From: Aquatica leii
Taxonomy: Eukaryota; Arthropoda; Insecta; Coleoptera; Lampyridae
Direction: 5' to 3'
NCBI GenBank assembly: GCA_035610365.1
Contig: CM069436.1
Span: 90,893,912-90,957,911 of the forward strand
DNA: 64,000 bases
Part shown: positions 48,894 through 61,436 of the stretch, one piece after another
How positions within the stretch are numbered: position 1 is the stretch's first letter
How the letters are laid out: the number at the start of each line of letters is the position of its first letter
Program-made: the position numbers and the translations under genes
The notes under the pieces: generated by a model
The model's input: the letters and a program-made list of their open reading frames with translations, nothing else
Database searches by the model: none
What the model was told of the DNA's origin: nothing

Positions 48894-49189
48894 TTCAAAA
48901 AGGGGTGCAAGGGTTATGTTATAGAGGTAGTATCTTATCAAGAACGATCGCATTCAACGATATAGTCGGAGAGTGATCGACTATGACTGGTTCTCACAGG
49001 ACGTCTAATCCTCACTTATGACTCCAAGTGTTACACTCCGAGTGCATCGACCTGTAGGCTAAACTAGGTTGAGTATAACCAGATATGGTGAATACCCTGT
49101 TAAAAGGGTCTGTACTCTAAGTAGAAGCAGCTGAAACTATAGTCAGGAAAGCAACGGAAAACTACCTGACTTATATACTTTTCCCAAAA

Positions 49190-50297
49190 CATCACAGCAA
49201 AAAGTTACGGATGAAAAAATTATTCGGAAGTGTGCTTCTTACCATAAGCGGCGTTGTACCGGACAAGTTCACATAATTGGGACTGGCGTAGTAAAGAACA
49301 GTTTTAGTAACCATGTGCTTTATGCTGCTGAAATTGAGGTTAGAGCTACAACGACGAAAATAAAACGCTTGGCCAAGAGAACTAAATTAACTACTCAATA
49401 AATTTTAGCAGCCACCTGTGAGAATTTGAATGCAGCGGCAGAGAAAAAGATATCTCAATTTTTGCACTGTAGAGAATAATCTAACGTGTGCGTGTCAAAG
49501 AAGAAGTTTGTACAAATTCCATTTTTCTAACCCAAGTAGCAATTCTGCTCGAGTACACTAACAATTCTATAGGAGAACCATTTTTTTGATAACAACTCTG
49601 CAGAAGATAAAATTATGCTATTCTCAACTTAGACTAACTTGGATTATATGGCACACTGCGAACACTGGTACGCGGGTAGAACATATTCGACGACTACCCG
49701 GTTGCTTACACAAATTTACACTATACTCTGTGTTTAGTATAACCATGTGATTTCAACCATATATGATTTCCTCCACAGAAAGGACTAGGCAAAATATATA
49801 TTTCAAGCCTTAGTAGAGTTAAAACGTGGACTTCAACCTAATACAATTCTTATGAACTTTGAGAAAGCAGCAATGAATGCCGTTATTAATGAATTTTCGG
49901 ATACAAACCCTTAGGCTGTTTTTTCACTTCACGCAAAGTCTATAAAGGCATACACAAAATACCACACTTTAAAACCATATTTAAAAAATTCGGATTCTGC
50001 TTTGAATTTGCAACTTCTTGGAGCCCTAGCGTTTGTGCCCAGGAAAGATGTACTAGAAAGCAAATTCTATATTTTCAACAAAAAGTTAATAGCACGGCTA
50101 ATTAATTATTATGAAGATATTTGGATTTGTAGACTCGATAAGAGAGGTCGCAGAAGGCCGTCATTATTTTCAGTGGGTTTGTGAAGATATTACAAATTTC
50201 CGTTACGTGGTATGAAAGAAAAAAATAACTCTGCAACAGCACTATTACGCCAGCCGTAGCTCTTCAAAACATTGTCGGTTAAAAAAGGTCGTTATGT
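49190..50297 (+). pseudogene. Mutator-like transposase relic with FLYWCH zinc finger
   Basis: The first part reads VTDEKIIRKCASYHKRRCTG, then QVHIIGTGVVKNSFSNHV, the second half of a FLYWCH zinc finger. It continues into IEVRATTTKIKRLAKRTK and an ILAATCENL helix typical of FLYWCH-MULE proteins. A MULE-type DDE region follows: VELKRGLQPNTILMNFEKAA (about 49810-49870, with a catalytic-type D replaced by N), VFSLHAKSIK, LQLLGALAFVPRKDVLESKF, and IARLINYYEDIWIC ahead of RRRPSLFS. About 100 bases at 49531-49635 do not fit the protein and may be a small insertion. Stops are present. The end is cut by a probable solo LTR. Confidence 0.7.
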
Positions 50298-51370
50298 TGT
50301 AACGTCCCGTTAGATTTCATTACATTTAAAATTAAATTTTGCATTCGTTTATTTTCTGCAACTAATTTGCATTTAAATTTATTCAGTTTGGCAACTCGGT
50401 CGTACTTCGAATCGACCGAGCACTTCCGTTTGAGCCATCTTTAGGCTTACACGTTGTAGTGGTGCAAAGAAGACAAATTTTCTTAATTATGGCGTAAAGA
50501 CGCATACAAATTAATTTTTATTCTTTCCAACTAATTGCTGGTAAGTTTATCTTTATTTCGATTTAATTTTTCTATTGAATTCAACATTTTTAAGGATTTC
50601 ACAATGTGACGCAATACATTTAAACAAAGGAATTGATTTCAAGACCGTTGTGTCTAAGGCAACGTAAGTGGTTTTATGTCGAATAAAAACCATTCTAATT
50701 ATTTACAATTAGGGTCTTTTCTTTTATTTACTGGATTTTTTCTTCATTGGATTTATATTTTGGTTTTGGGCCTGCTGTTTTGCTTTCCAATCTACATTTG
50801 GTTGATTCGTTATTTTGTGCTGGAAGAAGTTTATCATTTCAACAAAGAATGTGCTATAAATAGAAGATATCAGATAACGTCATATTATATGGTGAGCCAA
50901 CTGGAATTTATGCTACTACTTATTACATTTTAAATTCAAATAAATTAAATGTGTTATCAAAACTTTTTGGAATACATACTCCGTAACAAATTAAACGTTT
51001 ACTACTTTTGAATTTGATATCAATTAATAGTTAGTTATAAGATTTTATGCTTTTTATTTATCACCAATTTAAAGGTGATTGGCGCCCAAATATTGTTCTA
51101 TTCCAAATTATGTTTTAATCCACATATTGTTTTAAATCAAATAATGTTCATTTTTTTCTTCGATGTAAATAGTAAGTGTAAAATGTTATAATTGCAAATA
51201 AATTAAAGGAATTCACTTTTGTGTATTTTACTTTCATTTAGGCTCACACCCAGAGGTCTGTGTTTCGACTGCTGCCGTGGTAAATAAGTATTTTTGCTTT
51301 CGATAAATGCATATTTATATTATGCACGTTTATTATTATTGTTATTGTATGTTTCTATTATTTTATTACA
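50298..51370. mobile_element. probable solo LTR, 1073 bp
   Basis: The sequence begins TGTAACGTCCCG and ends TTTTATTACA. A 4-bp ATGT lies on both sides (50294-50297 and 51371-51374). It starts exactly where the MULE reading frame stops making sense. TG...CA ends, length, noncoding content and the short duplication fit a solo LTR of a Ty3/Gypsy-type element left by LTR recombination. A 4-bp match can occur by chance, and no second copy exists in the window. Confidence 0.5.
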
Positions 51371-51819
51371 ATGTTTTTTAAAAACAATAGTCTGTAAAGG
51401 TGCTTGCATCCGGTAGCTCTAAATTAGGGTAGCGGGTAGAATTTCGTTTACGATCACGGCAGATAATAGACGTATTATCATTATATCAAGAAAGCGACCC
51501 TGCCTTACGTGTGTTTTTCTCCATTTCCTAAAACCCGGAGGAAATCATACCCCACTCTTAGTCTTAACCACAGACTATATTATCATTTCTAAACCTATTC
51601 TTTTATCACCCTTTCTTTTTTAACCTGCAATAAACCTTTAAATCTAAACCTTTCAAAATTTTAAACTCTAATGCGAGGAACGAATAAAAAAACCCAATCT
51701 TTAGCCCTCCTAGATGAGTCGTCGATTATATTGACAGCAATTGAAGAGACACAGAAAAGAGAAGGTGCTAACAACCATTGGGTTGGACTAGGTTGCCATA
51801 TGACGACAACCTGGATCAC
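51371..51819. other. unassigned sequence upstream of the RTE-like LINE
   Basis: Mixed-complexity sequence that may be LINE 5' sequence or residual MULE. A phrase such as 'tttcctaaaacccggagg' is not recognised. Confidence 0.4.
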
Positions 51820-53658
51820 AAGGAAATGAAAAGACTACACAATACTGTCTTCTGGTTTGCATTTCATTAATAAAAAAGATATATACACTGACGCAGGCTT
51901 TTTAATAAACCCAAGAATGTCATCTAAAAACATACAAAGTTATATCTGATACAGTGGCATATATTGGCATGAACACCAGAAAAACGAACAACCCTTCAAA
52001 TAATCCAAATTTACGCACTGACCTACGACCATACTGACGAAAAATCGAAACATTTTACAACAAAATTAGAAGTGCACTCCAAGAGTCTCTATCAATATAC
52101 AGAATACTTATAGGAGACTTCTACTCAAAGTTCGGATTCAAAAAAGAGGAAACCAAAACTTTTTTTGGAAAAACGTAGCTATGAAAATCGCAATGAGAAA
52201 GGCGAAACATTACTAGACTTTATGAACAAATACAGTCTAAATTCCATGGGTTTATTTTTTAAGAAAAACCTGAATAGAAAGTGGACCTGGGTAAGTTCTA
52301 ATGGTAGTGTTAAAAATGAAATTGACTATATTTTGACTGATAATAAACATATAGTTCAAGACGTTTGCCTACTAAATAGATGTAACATTGATAGCAATTA
52401 TAAAACAATAAATAATAAAATCAAAAGAAAACAGAAACGCGCGTTAATTAAAATAAATCAGAAGGAATTACAAGAAGTGCCAGAACTTGTTCGTACATCA
52501 TTGGATAAGAAACTAAAATTAACAACACTATATAACAAGACAGATATATACCCAGTTGCTAAAAATGTCACCGAAATGGTAATAGAAAGTGTACGAAAGG
52601 CAAAACAATACTAGTCAAAAAAGACTGAGATATAGACATATAGGCACAAAGTCTGATAGAAGAGCGAAGAAATCTAAACAAACAAAACAGAAAAAAAAAC
52701 AAGAAAATATAACAATTTGAATAAACAGATTAGAAATATCATATGGAAACATAAAAAGAAGGAACAAGTGACCCTACTTAATAATACTACAAAAAAGAGT
52801 AAAAATATGAAATGTTTAAAACCAAGTCTCTTAAGAAAACAAATATCTTTTATGAATAACAAATGGGAAAAATTACAAGAGAAAAACTCAAAATAATAAA
52901 TATGTTCTACAAAGAAAATATGAAAAAGTAGTCAATTTAAAAATTAATAAATGTAGGTTCTGAAGATTTATAAGAATTTACATATGAAGAAATAACAGAA
53001 AACTTTAAAGATATGAAGAAAACAACACTCGGTAAAGTAAAATTACCACCGCTATGATCGTGAGGGTCCAGAAATACTAATTCATATTCTAGTAAAACTA
53101 TTTAATCAATGCCTCCACGAAAGAAGAATACCAAACAAGTAAAAAATCTCAAAAAACATCATCCTATTTAAAGAAAGAAATAAACGAAAGATAAAGAACT
53201 ATAGGCCTATCAGTATTCAATTGCATCTCCACAAACTCTTAATAAAAATACTTGCTACACGTTTAGCCACAAAGCTCGATAGATATCAATCTTACGAGCA
53301 AGCAGTATTTAGAAAAGGCTACTACTACTACATTTTAATGAAAAATGCACCGAATATTACATTCCACTCTTACTTACTTACGTCGATTACGAGAAAGCGT
53401 TTGATAAAATATACGAACATAATATAAACTATGCGTAACTGTAGAATTGATATCAGGTGCATTCAAATAATCGCCGACAGCATGACCTAAACGACCGGAG
53501 CATACTACCTTAACTAACAAGGAGAAACAGAATTGGTAGCGTTAAATAAAGGAGTAAAACAAGAAAATACGTTGTATCCCAAACTGTTTACGCTTGCTGT
53601 GGAACATATATTTAAACAATTGAAATGGTCAAACAAGGGAATAAACAGTAATAAAAAG

Positions 53659-54055
53659 ACTAAAACGTTCTCAAGTTCAAGAGCCTTCTCGAAGTTATTA
53701 TCCATTTTCCAGAACGTTCACCGAAGGATGTGGAACATTCGCGTTTGTTTCGCCATAATGTATAAATTCGGTGCAAACGAATCACAGGTCAGTTATTCCT
53801 GTAATGTGAAGACGGCAGTGTTAAGAAGATTATTCAAGTTTAAATAAATAAGTACGTGACTTTAATGTAAACAAGCGTTAGTGTTTAAATAAATAGAAGT
53901 TATCCGCGGACTTTATCTTTGTGTAAGTGATAGTGCTATACATAAATTATAGTGTAAGTGTTTTTATTAAATATCCTTAAATTTAATTAGCTCGGTTAGT
54001 TTAAACGTGTACATATACTAAATAAGTTAGTTTTAATAATAAAATTCGTTACAGT
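53659..54055. mobile_element. LTR-like insertion within the RTE-like LINE
   Basis: LINE coding breaks after GINSNKK at about 53658 and resumes with YFSNLQYASDIV at about 54056, so roughly 400 bp is foreign. The 3' end reads TTCGTTACA, LTR-like, and a polyadenylation-like AATAAATA occurs near 53847. I could not define a matching 5' TG end or a clear target duplication, so solo LTR is a suggestion only. The first 80 bases hold several heat-shock-element-like motifs. Confidence 0.45.
53686..53740. promoter_or_regulatory. cluster of heat-shock-element-like motifs
   Basis: TTCTCGAA (53686-53693), TTCCAGAACGTTC (53707-53719, three alternating nTTCn/nGAAn units) and GAACATTC (53733-53740) match the HSF-binding pattern of inverted 5-bp units. 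They fall in the 5' part of an LTR-like insert, where U3 promoter elements would lie. No expression evidence. Confidence 0.35.
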
Positions 54056-54680
54056 ACTTCTCAAATCTGCAATATGCAAGCGATATAGTTATAGCAACAT
54101 CTATCCTTGAGGAACTGACGGAGACGCTAGAGAAATTAAACACAGCATCAAACATAATCAGTTTAAAAATAAATGAAGTTAAAACTAATGTAATGTTCAT
54201 GTTAGAGAAAGAGAACTAAACAGAAAAAAAAACAAAAGCCGAACAAAACTAGCATGGGCTGCGTATGGTAAGTTAAATTTTATATTAAAAAATGTGTACT
54301 GCAGGTTATGAGATATGACGCACAAATCGGTAATAACCAAAAATAGAATGAACATCTTAAGAACGACTCATAGAGTTATGGTGAGGTCAATGGTGAGAAT
54401 TTCACTAAGGTACAAAAGAACAAACAAGTAGATAACGCAAAAGAATAAAAACTGAAACAATACTTTCAGGCTATGTAGATAAAAGAAATGCAGAAGAATT
54501 GCACAAAGCAATGGAGGATTGATAAACACAAAATACCCAGGGGACGTTCGCGTATAAGATTGGTAAATCTAAACTTAAAACTAGTTGCAGGTCTAAATTA
54601 GATGCAGACAGCTCAAAATAGACACAACTGGAGACACAATTTGGAAGAAGCGTATATTCGAAAGTGGATGTGAAACGCTA

Positions 54681-57242
54681 TGAAAAAGAAGTTCTAAATA
54701 CGCTGAAAGTTTTTTTGGTAAATTGTGGAAGGCGTTTATACCCACTGGTTGCTTTGTGCACTTGCCCTGTCTATAAAATAAAAAATCTGCGATTGTCTAC
54801 ATTTTTTTTTAAATTTTTCAAAATAAATTTTTTTGCCAAATTGTAAACTATTCAGAAGCCTAAATTTTAATGTCTAGAATAAACAAAAACCATTTTTTTA
54901 ATTATTAGCTACTTATATTTTAATTTTAAATGAAACACAATAAGTTATTCTTTTAAATATTACGTAAAAATTAGTTATATTTATTTATAAATTTTATTAG
55001 CTAGAAACTATTTAGTTACGAAACGCCATAATCATGTTTTTAACTTTAAAAACTTTATTTTTTTGCATTTGTAAAATAATTCAGCTACAACTTATTTTTA
55101 CACGTATTTTACATTTGATTTACTTAGTTTTAAAATAAAATTAGTTGTAAACCGCAAATAAAATGCTAATGAAAGTATTACGAATTAACAAAAAATTTTA
55201 CAAAATTGGGTTACTCGCATAAGTTTCTATTTAAGACGTTACTTTAATACACATTGTAGCTGAAATTTACGTCGATTTTAAACTATAGTCCTTATTTTGC
55301 ATGACTGCTTCAATTACTAACAGTACAACGTCGGTCGGTAATAAACATCGCATCGGCGTCGCGAGGCTTCAAATTTTACAACTTTTTCACAATTTGCTTA
55401 AATTACTTTGCAACGCCGGATAACAATTTTAGCAATATGCATGTTTCTTTTTTATTTTTTGTAGATTATTTATGTCACGAACTAACAAGCCATGCTAAGC
55501 CAATTAGATCTACAAATATTTATCCGAGCAGGTTACTTCATAATAATAATATATTATAAAATATAATAATTGTTTAAATAAATAATTAACAATCAAATTA
55601 TAGCACTATTATTTAACAAATTTTATTAATATACTTTGAGTGTAAGTATTTGTTATTATATTTAACAAATGCTATCTAAACCCGTTAGTTGTTATTCATG
55701 TACGTTATAATTACAAAATTAAAATGTGAATTTGAAAAAATTGCAATTAAAATTATAAATATATATAAAATGCAATTTAAAATAAAAAATTGAATTATAT
55801 AAAATATTTTAAAGTGCACATTTAAAAAACATTTAAACAAAATTTTAAAACAAGTTGATGACTGGGTACTAACATTAAAATTTTCTGTCTCCTTGTTGTT
55901 AGATTTATGAATAATTGTTTTAGTTTTTAGTTGTTTATTAATACCAAAAGGTTTTTGCCAAATATTTTTATTCATTTGAGCTCAAATATTGAGATGCCTG
56001 TGGCAGTACTCAAAAAATGCAAATAATAATAATACGTAATATTTATAAAAATTGCAATTTTTGTTCAAGCGTTAAAAAAATCATTTTGTAACCTGAATAA
56101 CTACCTATAAACGTATTTTTGTAATAAAAAAAAACAATAGTATGTATAGGATTGAGTATTATATATTCCAAATGTTTCATATATACGATTTCTAAAATAA
56201 TGAAAAAAATATATGTTTTTGTATACTAAGAATTTTCAAAATTTTTATGTAAAACATAAGCTCTTAAACAATATTTGATGATTTGTTTCTAGCATGCATT
56301 TTTGTAACCACAAACTAAAAAGAGTTTTTTAAAGAGAAGGAAATTTCCAATAAAAAAAGTCCCAACTTCTGAAACTCTATCTTCATTGCTTATAATTTTA
56401 AATGAACGCTGAAAGTAGGCCTTCGCGTGACTTATTTTAGGAATATTGTTTAAATAATTAACACAAAAATTTCTCGTTTTTTTAGAGCTTATCTTACATG
56501 TATACTCAGGATCACCTCAAAATAACTTTTTATTGATTATTTGGTTCGTAATAATTTTTTTAAATTGCAAAAAATTAAAAATCTAAAAAATGTAAAATTT
56601 TTTTTTCAATATTTGTTACGGTATTACAGTTTTTGTATTGAATAATAACACTTATTAACGCAAAAAAAATTTTTTACGCCATTTGTTTATAAATTGTTTA
56701 TAAACAGACTGACTACTTTAATGCTTAATTTTTTTTAGAATTTTGAGTTCAAACTTTGTTAGAAATTTCCTTCTCTTTAAGAGTCTGTTTTCAAATTTTG
56801 ATTATCTCTTACTTTCTGAGTTATTTGCAAAAAACTAAATACCTTTTTTTATCTTAATTTGTTTATAGCTTTTGAAATCTTTTATCTGCTAACAAATTCC
56901 AAATTCAATGAGTTATCGTTTATATTTTAGGAACCATCTCAAAAATTAAAACGTTTTTGAACCTGTCGACTAGACTAAAAGCTAATGTTTTGTTGTCACA
57001 GAATTTTTGATACTGTATTGCAAAAGCGTTTCGTAATAACGTATCAAACACCGTTTTTTTCGAAAAGTGTGGCTCAAATCATTTAAAATACATTGCAAAA
57101 GTTTTGACGTTTAATGTCACCTATCAAAAATTAAAAAAATATAGAATCAAAAAATAGCATAAGCATCACGAACAATAAGAGCAATACTCTCAAACAACAT
57201 TGTTTTTGATCGATAAAAAACTTTAACTGTTCTTAATACTGT
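54681..57242. other. AT-rich sequence with one inverted repeat pair
   Basis: No gene was recognised. A perfect 17-bp inverted pair, AAAGAGAAGGAAATTTC at 56331-56347 and its complement at 56762-56778, brackets about 415 bp. The flanks do not extend the pairing well. Confidence 0.5.
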
Positions 57243-57366
57243 TATGTACCAAGTCAGTAAAATGATTCTTTATCGAACAAGTCTGAGGTTAAGAGAGGAG
57301 CGAGCGTAGCAATCGAAGTGAGTAACATACGAGTTTGATAAAGACACTTTGCTGCTTTGGTGCATA
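57243..57366. mobile_element. small MITE-like hairpin element
   Basis: The outer approximately 36 bases are inverted copies (TATGTACCAAGTCAGTAAAA on the left; TATGCACCAAAGCAGCAAAG read inversely from the right), both leading to CTTTATC. The 50-base centre has a purine-rich GAGCGAGCG segment unlike its flanks. The size and ends suggest a miniature inverted-repeat element; no target duplication was established. Confidence 0.45.
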
Positions 57367-57879
57367 CAAAATTACGTTACTAATTTACTTGAAAAAGATT
57401 ATTTAAATTTGATAAAACGGGAGTCACAATCTTGATGAAACCAGTAAAAAGTGTGTCTACTACAGAAAAAAAAACAAGTTTTGCAAACTGCCTCAGCTGT
57501 AAGATTTGGTGACATTTGTTGGAATAATTAGTGCATCTGGACAAATTTTGGCCTTTTGCTTATGTTTTTCTTATTTACTTTTTATTAGTTATATTAAGTG
57601 TAAACAAACATCTTGAGACATTATAAAAATGAATTCCTGCAGGAGGAGTTTTAATTAAAAATGTTTGACGATTGTTATCTATGTTAATAGTTTATATAGT
57701 AAGTCTTTGTATAATTTTTGTTGGTGATAACTATGTTGTCAGTTTGATCTTTGCTTAAAATGGTTTTTGGGATTTTTGTTTTATTGAGCAAAGATTCCTC
57801 AACGTAGGACTTTGTAATCGTGTCGCTTTTTTATCCTCCGTGACGTTTACACTTAACCATAAATAAAAGATCTTCGCAT

Positions 57880-58400
57880 TTCAGATAAAATAGAAAGAAG
57901 GTTAGAATAAAGCGAACACAAAACGGTAACAGATCAAGGTACTATAAGCAAGCAAGTTTCAAGTTGACACTCCAAACTTGCACATTTGGAATTATTCGTT
58001 TTTTTTGCACTTTTACCTTTGTTTCTATCCGTTAATAATCCACCAGGTACAGGTACTAAAACTTTATATGTACACTTCTAAAAGTATGGGGTGCTGTTGG
58101 TTGGATTGTGCATTTGCCAAGTTATAAGTAATTTGTCGTGTAATTAAGTCTATGGAGCTTACTTTTCCTGTATACTCTGAAATCATCACAAATATTCTAG
58201 GCCGGTTGGTCTTTGTTACATGCACAACCAGAATTGTTTCCTTGTGCTCTATGCCTTTTACTTCTAAATTCCGAAGAAGAATTACTCCATTCATATCAAA
58301 TTGATTCTAAAGAGTTTGCATAAATTAATTTCATCATTAAGTAGATTTCCATCCGGTGCGTTCTTTTTTTTTGTTTTAAAAAGCTGTTGTTTATATTTGC
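57880..58400 (-). pseudogene. unrecognised protein-like relic
   Basis: The minus-strand frame 58294-58064 (76 codons) has a balanced, non-AT-driven composition: NGVILLRNLEVKGIEHKETI, then VHVTKTNRPRIFVMISEYTG and ITYNLANAQSNQQHPILLEV. After a frame change it could continue as VLVPVPGGLLTDRNKGKSAK. Upstream, APDGNLLNDEINLCKLFRIN is also protein-like. I do not recognise a family. It may be part of a transposable element or a retroposed gene fragment. Confidence 0.3.
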
Positions 58401-60429
58401 TAACGTCAACGTTATTTCTTACTGAAAGGCTTCCTCATCTGAATTTGTTTTGGTCTTTTTCCTCTACGTATCTACAAGTCTACTAATAAAATTTGTTATC
58501 AAATTTTTGGTATAATTATTGCAATCATTCTTGGTGCTTTTTTGTATACATAAATGACGTCATCATTTTTTGTGTACTTTTTGTCTATTGAGACATTCAT
58601 TAAACAACTGTGTTATCGTCTTAACAAGTTTATCGATACCACTCTTCAGTAATTCTGCGTATATTCTTGGTCTACTCTTCAGATAGTTTTACAAATAAAT
58701 TTTTTTTACACAAAATAAAAATATCTACACACATTTACACAAGTTTTTAATTCTTAACTGATAAAAAATATGAAGTTTTGGTATATTTTTTAGTTTAACT
58801 GGAATATGGCTATTTCGTGTTTGACAAATTGCATTAAATACAAATATTTTGACAAATTGACATTACTGTCATATGTGACTATGTGATAAAACAATAATTT
58901 ATAAATACATTTTTTGGTCAAAAAAATGAATACATTTTTTGTTTTTTAATTATTTTACATTGCTCAATTATTAAAACACTCCGCAGCACGCGTACCTCAA
59001 ATTAATTTCACACGTATGTAAATTGAAATAACTACTTTAGTATCTTTAAATATAAACCGTACTTTAGAATTTTTTGTACATTAAATGTAAGTTAATTTTT
59101 ACGCAAATTGTTAAAGGACAGTATTGTAAAATTTTATACAGTGCGGTAAAATGAGCACTAAATTCTAAGCTTTAAAAAACATTGAAAATGTATGTCAATT
59201 AGATAATATTAAACTTTATTTAAACACATGCTACTTTACATTATATTTAATAGTATAATGTACAAAAATGTAAACATTTTTCAATTTATATTTTATTTTT
59301 TAGAATTACGCCATCTTGTGACAAGGCTATTGACAGCTAACAAGTTACGAACAATTGTAATTTGTTCATTTAAAAGCGGACATTTCAGTTTTTTTATTTA
59401 TTTTTAATAAGTTGAGTATTACGTATAATAAATTACTGTCGACTAAATAATTAATACAAATTCTATACGTTTAGGTATTAGTCCAGATAAATAAAAACCT
59501 CGCCCACTAGGCTTGGTTTTCAAAGAAAACATATAACTCAAGTGCACATAACTACTACAGTCTACACTTTAAAATGTTAGATTATCATCATAAAAAAAGT
59601 CAATTTTTCTTGTCAGTTTTCGAATATTTTTTTTACTGTAATTGTTCGTTACTAAAAAATTAATTTGTTTTTAAAGATTTTAAGTTGGTATTAAAATACT
59701 AATAAACAATACTGGTTTTTAATTAACTAAAATGTTTAAAAACGTTTCTAGTTTTATTTTTCATATTACGTATGTTTACATTTTAATAATATTAAATGTT
59801 CTCAAAAAAAAACAACGTGCAAATAAAATTTGATATTTTGCATTAATTTGTTAAAAGATTTAAAGGTAAAAGATTTTGAATTAAAATAGTATTTTTTTCT
59901 ATCGGCTCATTTGCAAACTTTTATACTTGTTGATAATCCATATTCCTTACGAATTATATACTAATTTTGTCCTACGACTATATATTTAATTATTTATCAA
60001 ATACAAATAAAAATTTAATTTTTACAAAAAATATGTTATCAAAATTATTAACTTGTGTTAGTAATGCCTAAAATAACAATTACAAAATTATGTCAAAACT
60101 TTATATTTAATATAGTGCAATTTGTATGCTTTTATATCACAAGTTTCAAGTGTTACTATGATTTAATTCTTGACTTTCAGCTAGTTAGTTTAATTTACGT
60201 GTTTTAAATACATAAAATTTTAGTTAATTACAAATCATTTATTTTTTTTATTTTTTTAATAAATTATTTTCTAAAAAACTTAATGTTAAATCAGTCTGTA
60301 AATTATCAATTATTTACAATATTTTTCTGTTGCTATCAGTAAATGAAAGAATTTTATTTATGGGAAAACTTGAATCATTAACAATGTCGTCAAGTTCTTC
60401 CGACAAGTACGATGTTAACTTGTGAACGT
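58401..60429. other. AT-rich sequence without recognised content
   Basis: No coding similarity or structured repeat was recognised on either strand. Confidence 0.5.
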
Positions 60430-60810
60430 TTTTTTTAGAAACTGCAACAAAGTAACATGTAGATGTGACTTACAAAGAAGATATGGTAATGTAGTATTTA
60501 AACTCGATTTTTAATTAATAGACGTTATTTTTAGAAATAAATCTTTACAAAATACAAAAGAAATATAAAAATAACAGTTAAAGAATTGGTGATTTCAATA
60601 TCATTGTTTTGGACTAAAAACCTTGTTAGTTAATTACCCCAATGCATCTAATAAAAAAAATATAAGAAACATTGCAATAGAGAGAAATTGTTAACAGAAC
60701 TAATCTATTGTAGCTTAGCAATTCTCTGAAAAAGCTAATGTAAAAAAACACAAGAAATCAGTTACGAAGATGAAGATAATGCTGATGAATTGCTTTTGTT
60801 TATAATTATT
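60430..60810 (+). repeat. dispersed repeat, copy B (first copy at 6520-6930)
   Basis: Colinear with 6520-6930 in the same orientation, with several well-matched blocks and weaker middle sections. Roughly 70-80% identity in the matched blocks by eye, so the copies are old. It lies about 630 bases before the PLE-terminus modules. Confidence 0.6.
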
Positions 60811-61436
60811 TTTAAGTATAATATTTTTTAAACGTTCAAATACAGGCTAAATATAGATTAAAACTAAAGCAAAATACGGTAGCGACACTGTTCAAATAAA
60901 TCGTTTTTATATAAGATTAGAATGTAATGCAAAATAAAATTATGTATAAATACTTATAAAAACTGCATTAACATATACATAAATAATAATGTACAAATAT
61001 CAGGCATATTTGAAAGGAACATCTTGGTATCAAGCAAATATCGATGAATGTCAAAAAAAAAATTGATCTCTTCAGAATTGTCATTTCAAAAAATTGATTA
61101 ATATTAATAAGTTCTGATTTTTTTAAGTTGATTTGAACATGTTATTGTTACCAAGTTGAGTAATTCTGTTATTTGACCGATTCGATTACTTAACTTGTCA
61201 TACATGCGAATTTTAGTAATAATTGTAAATTTTTTAAACAACTAATTCAAAAATGTTATAATCATAACGCCTTTATAACACTGCGCACAAGCAAAAGTCA
61301 GATAATTTACTGAAAAAAAAAACTATCAACGAAGTTGTAAAATAGGTGTTTTGATTTATTCTAATTATTTTGAAATTAGTTTTTTTTATATATATTTTTA
61401 TGTATAAAATCTTAAGCTTTTGCGGTTGTTATGTTT
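60811..61436. other. AT-rich spacer
   Basis: Nothing recognised. Confidence 0.5.

Larger units (their letters stand above)
51820..54680 (+). mobile_element. RTE-like LINE (endonuclease, reverse transcriptase, tail), decayed
   Basis: The pieces follow RTE/CFDP2-type order. Endonuclease: GFLINPRMSSKNIQSY near 51900, a 'YAPTsDh' region near 52025, then NRNEKGETLLDFMNKYSLNS and NRKWTWVSSNG...NEIDYIL within the 149-codon frame 52165-52614. Reverse transcriptase: NYRPISIQLHLHKLLIKILA with DRYQSYEQAVFRKG (about 53195-53320), then YVDYEKAFDKI, then GVKQENTLYPKLFTLAVEHI (53551 on). The catalytic box is changed to QYASDIVIATS (about 54070-54100). C-terminal tail: RNAEELHKAMEDW ... FGRSVYS to about 54665. 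Many frame changes and stops, plus the box change, make it inactive. An insert of about 400 bp lies just before the catalytic box. Confidence 0.8.

Noticed and set aside
49531-49635. CCCAAGTAGCAATTCT here and AACTTGG at about 49630 look like short inverted ends, similar to the foldback terminus CCCAAGTAAC at 7665.
   Set aside because: The inverse end is only about seven clear bases, the interior does not pair, and no duplication is evident. It may be a tiny insertion in the MULE relic, but family membership is unsupported.
56331-56778. A perfect 17-bp inverted pair, possibly the ends of a 448-bp MITE.
   Set aside because: Pairing stops abruptly outside and inside the 17 bp, and flanks show no target duplication; purine-rich low-complexity content makes chance plausible.
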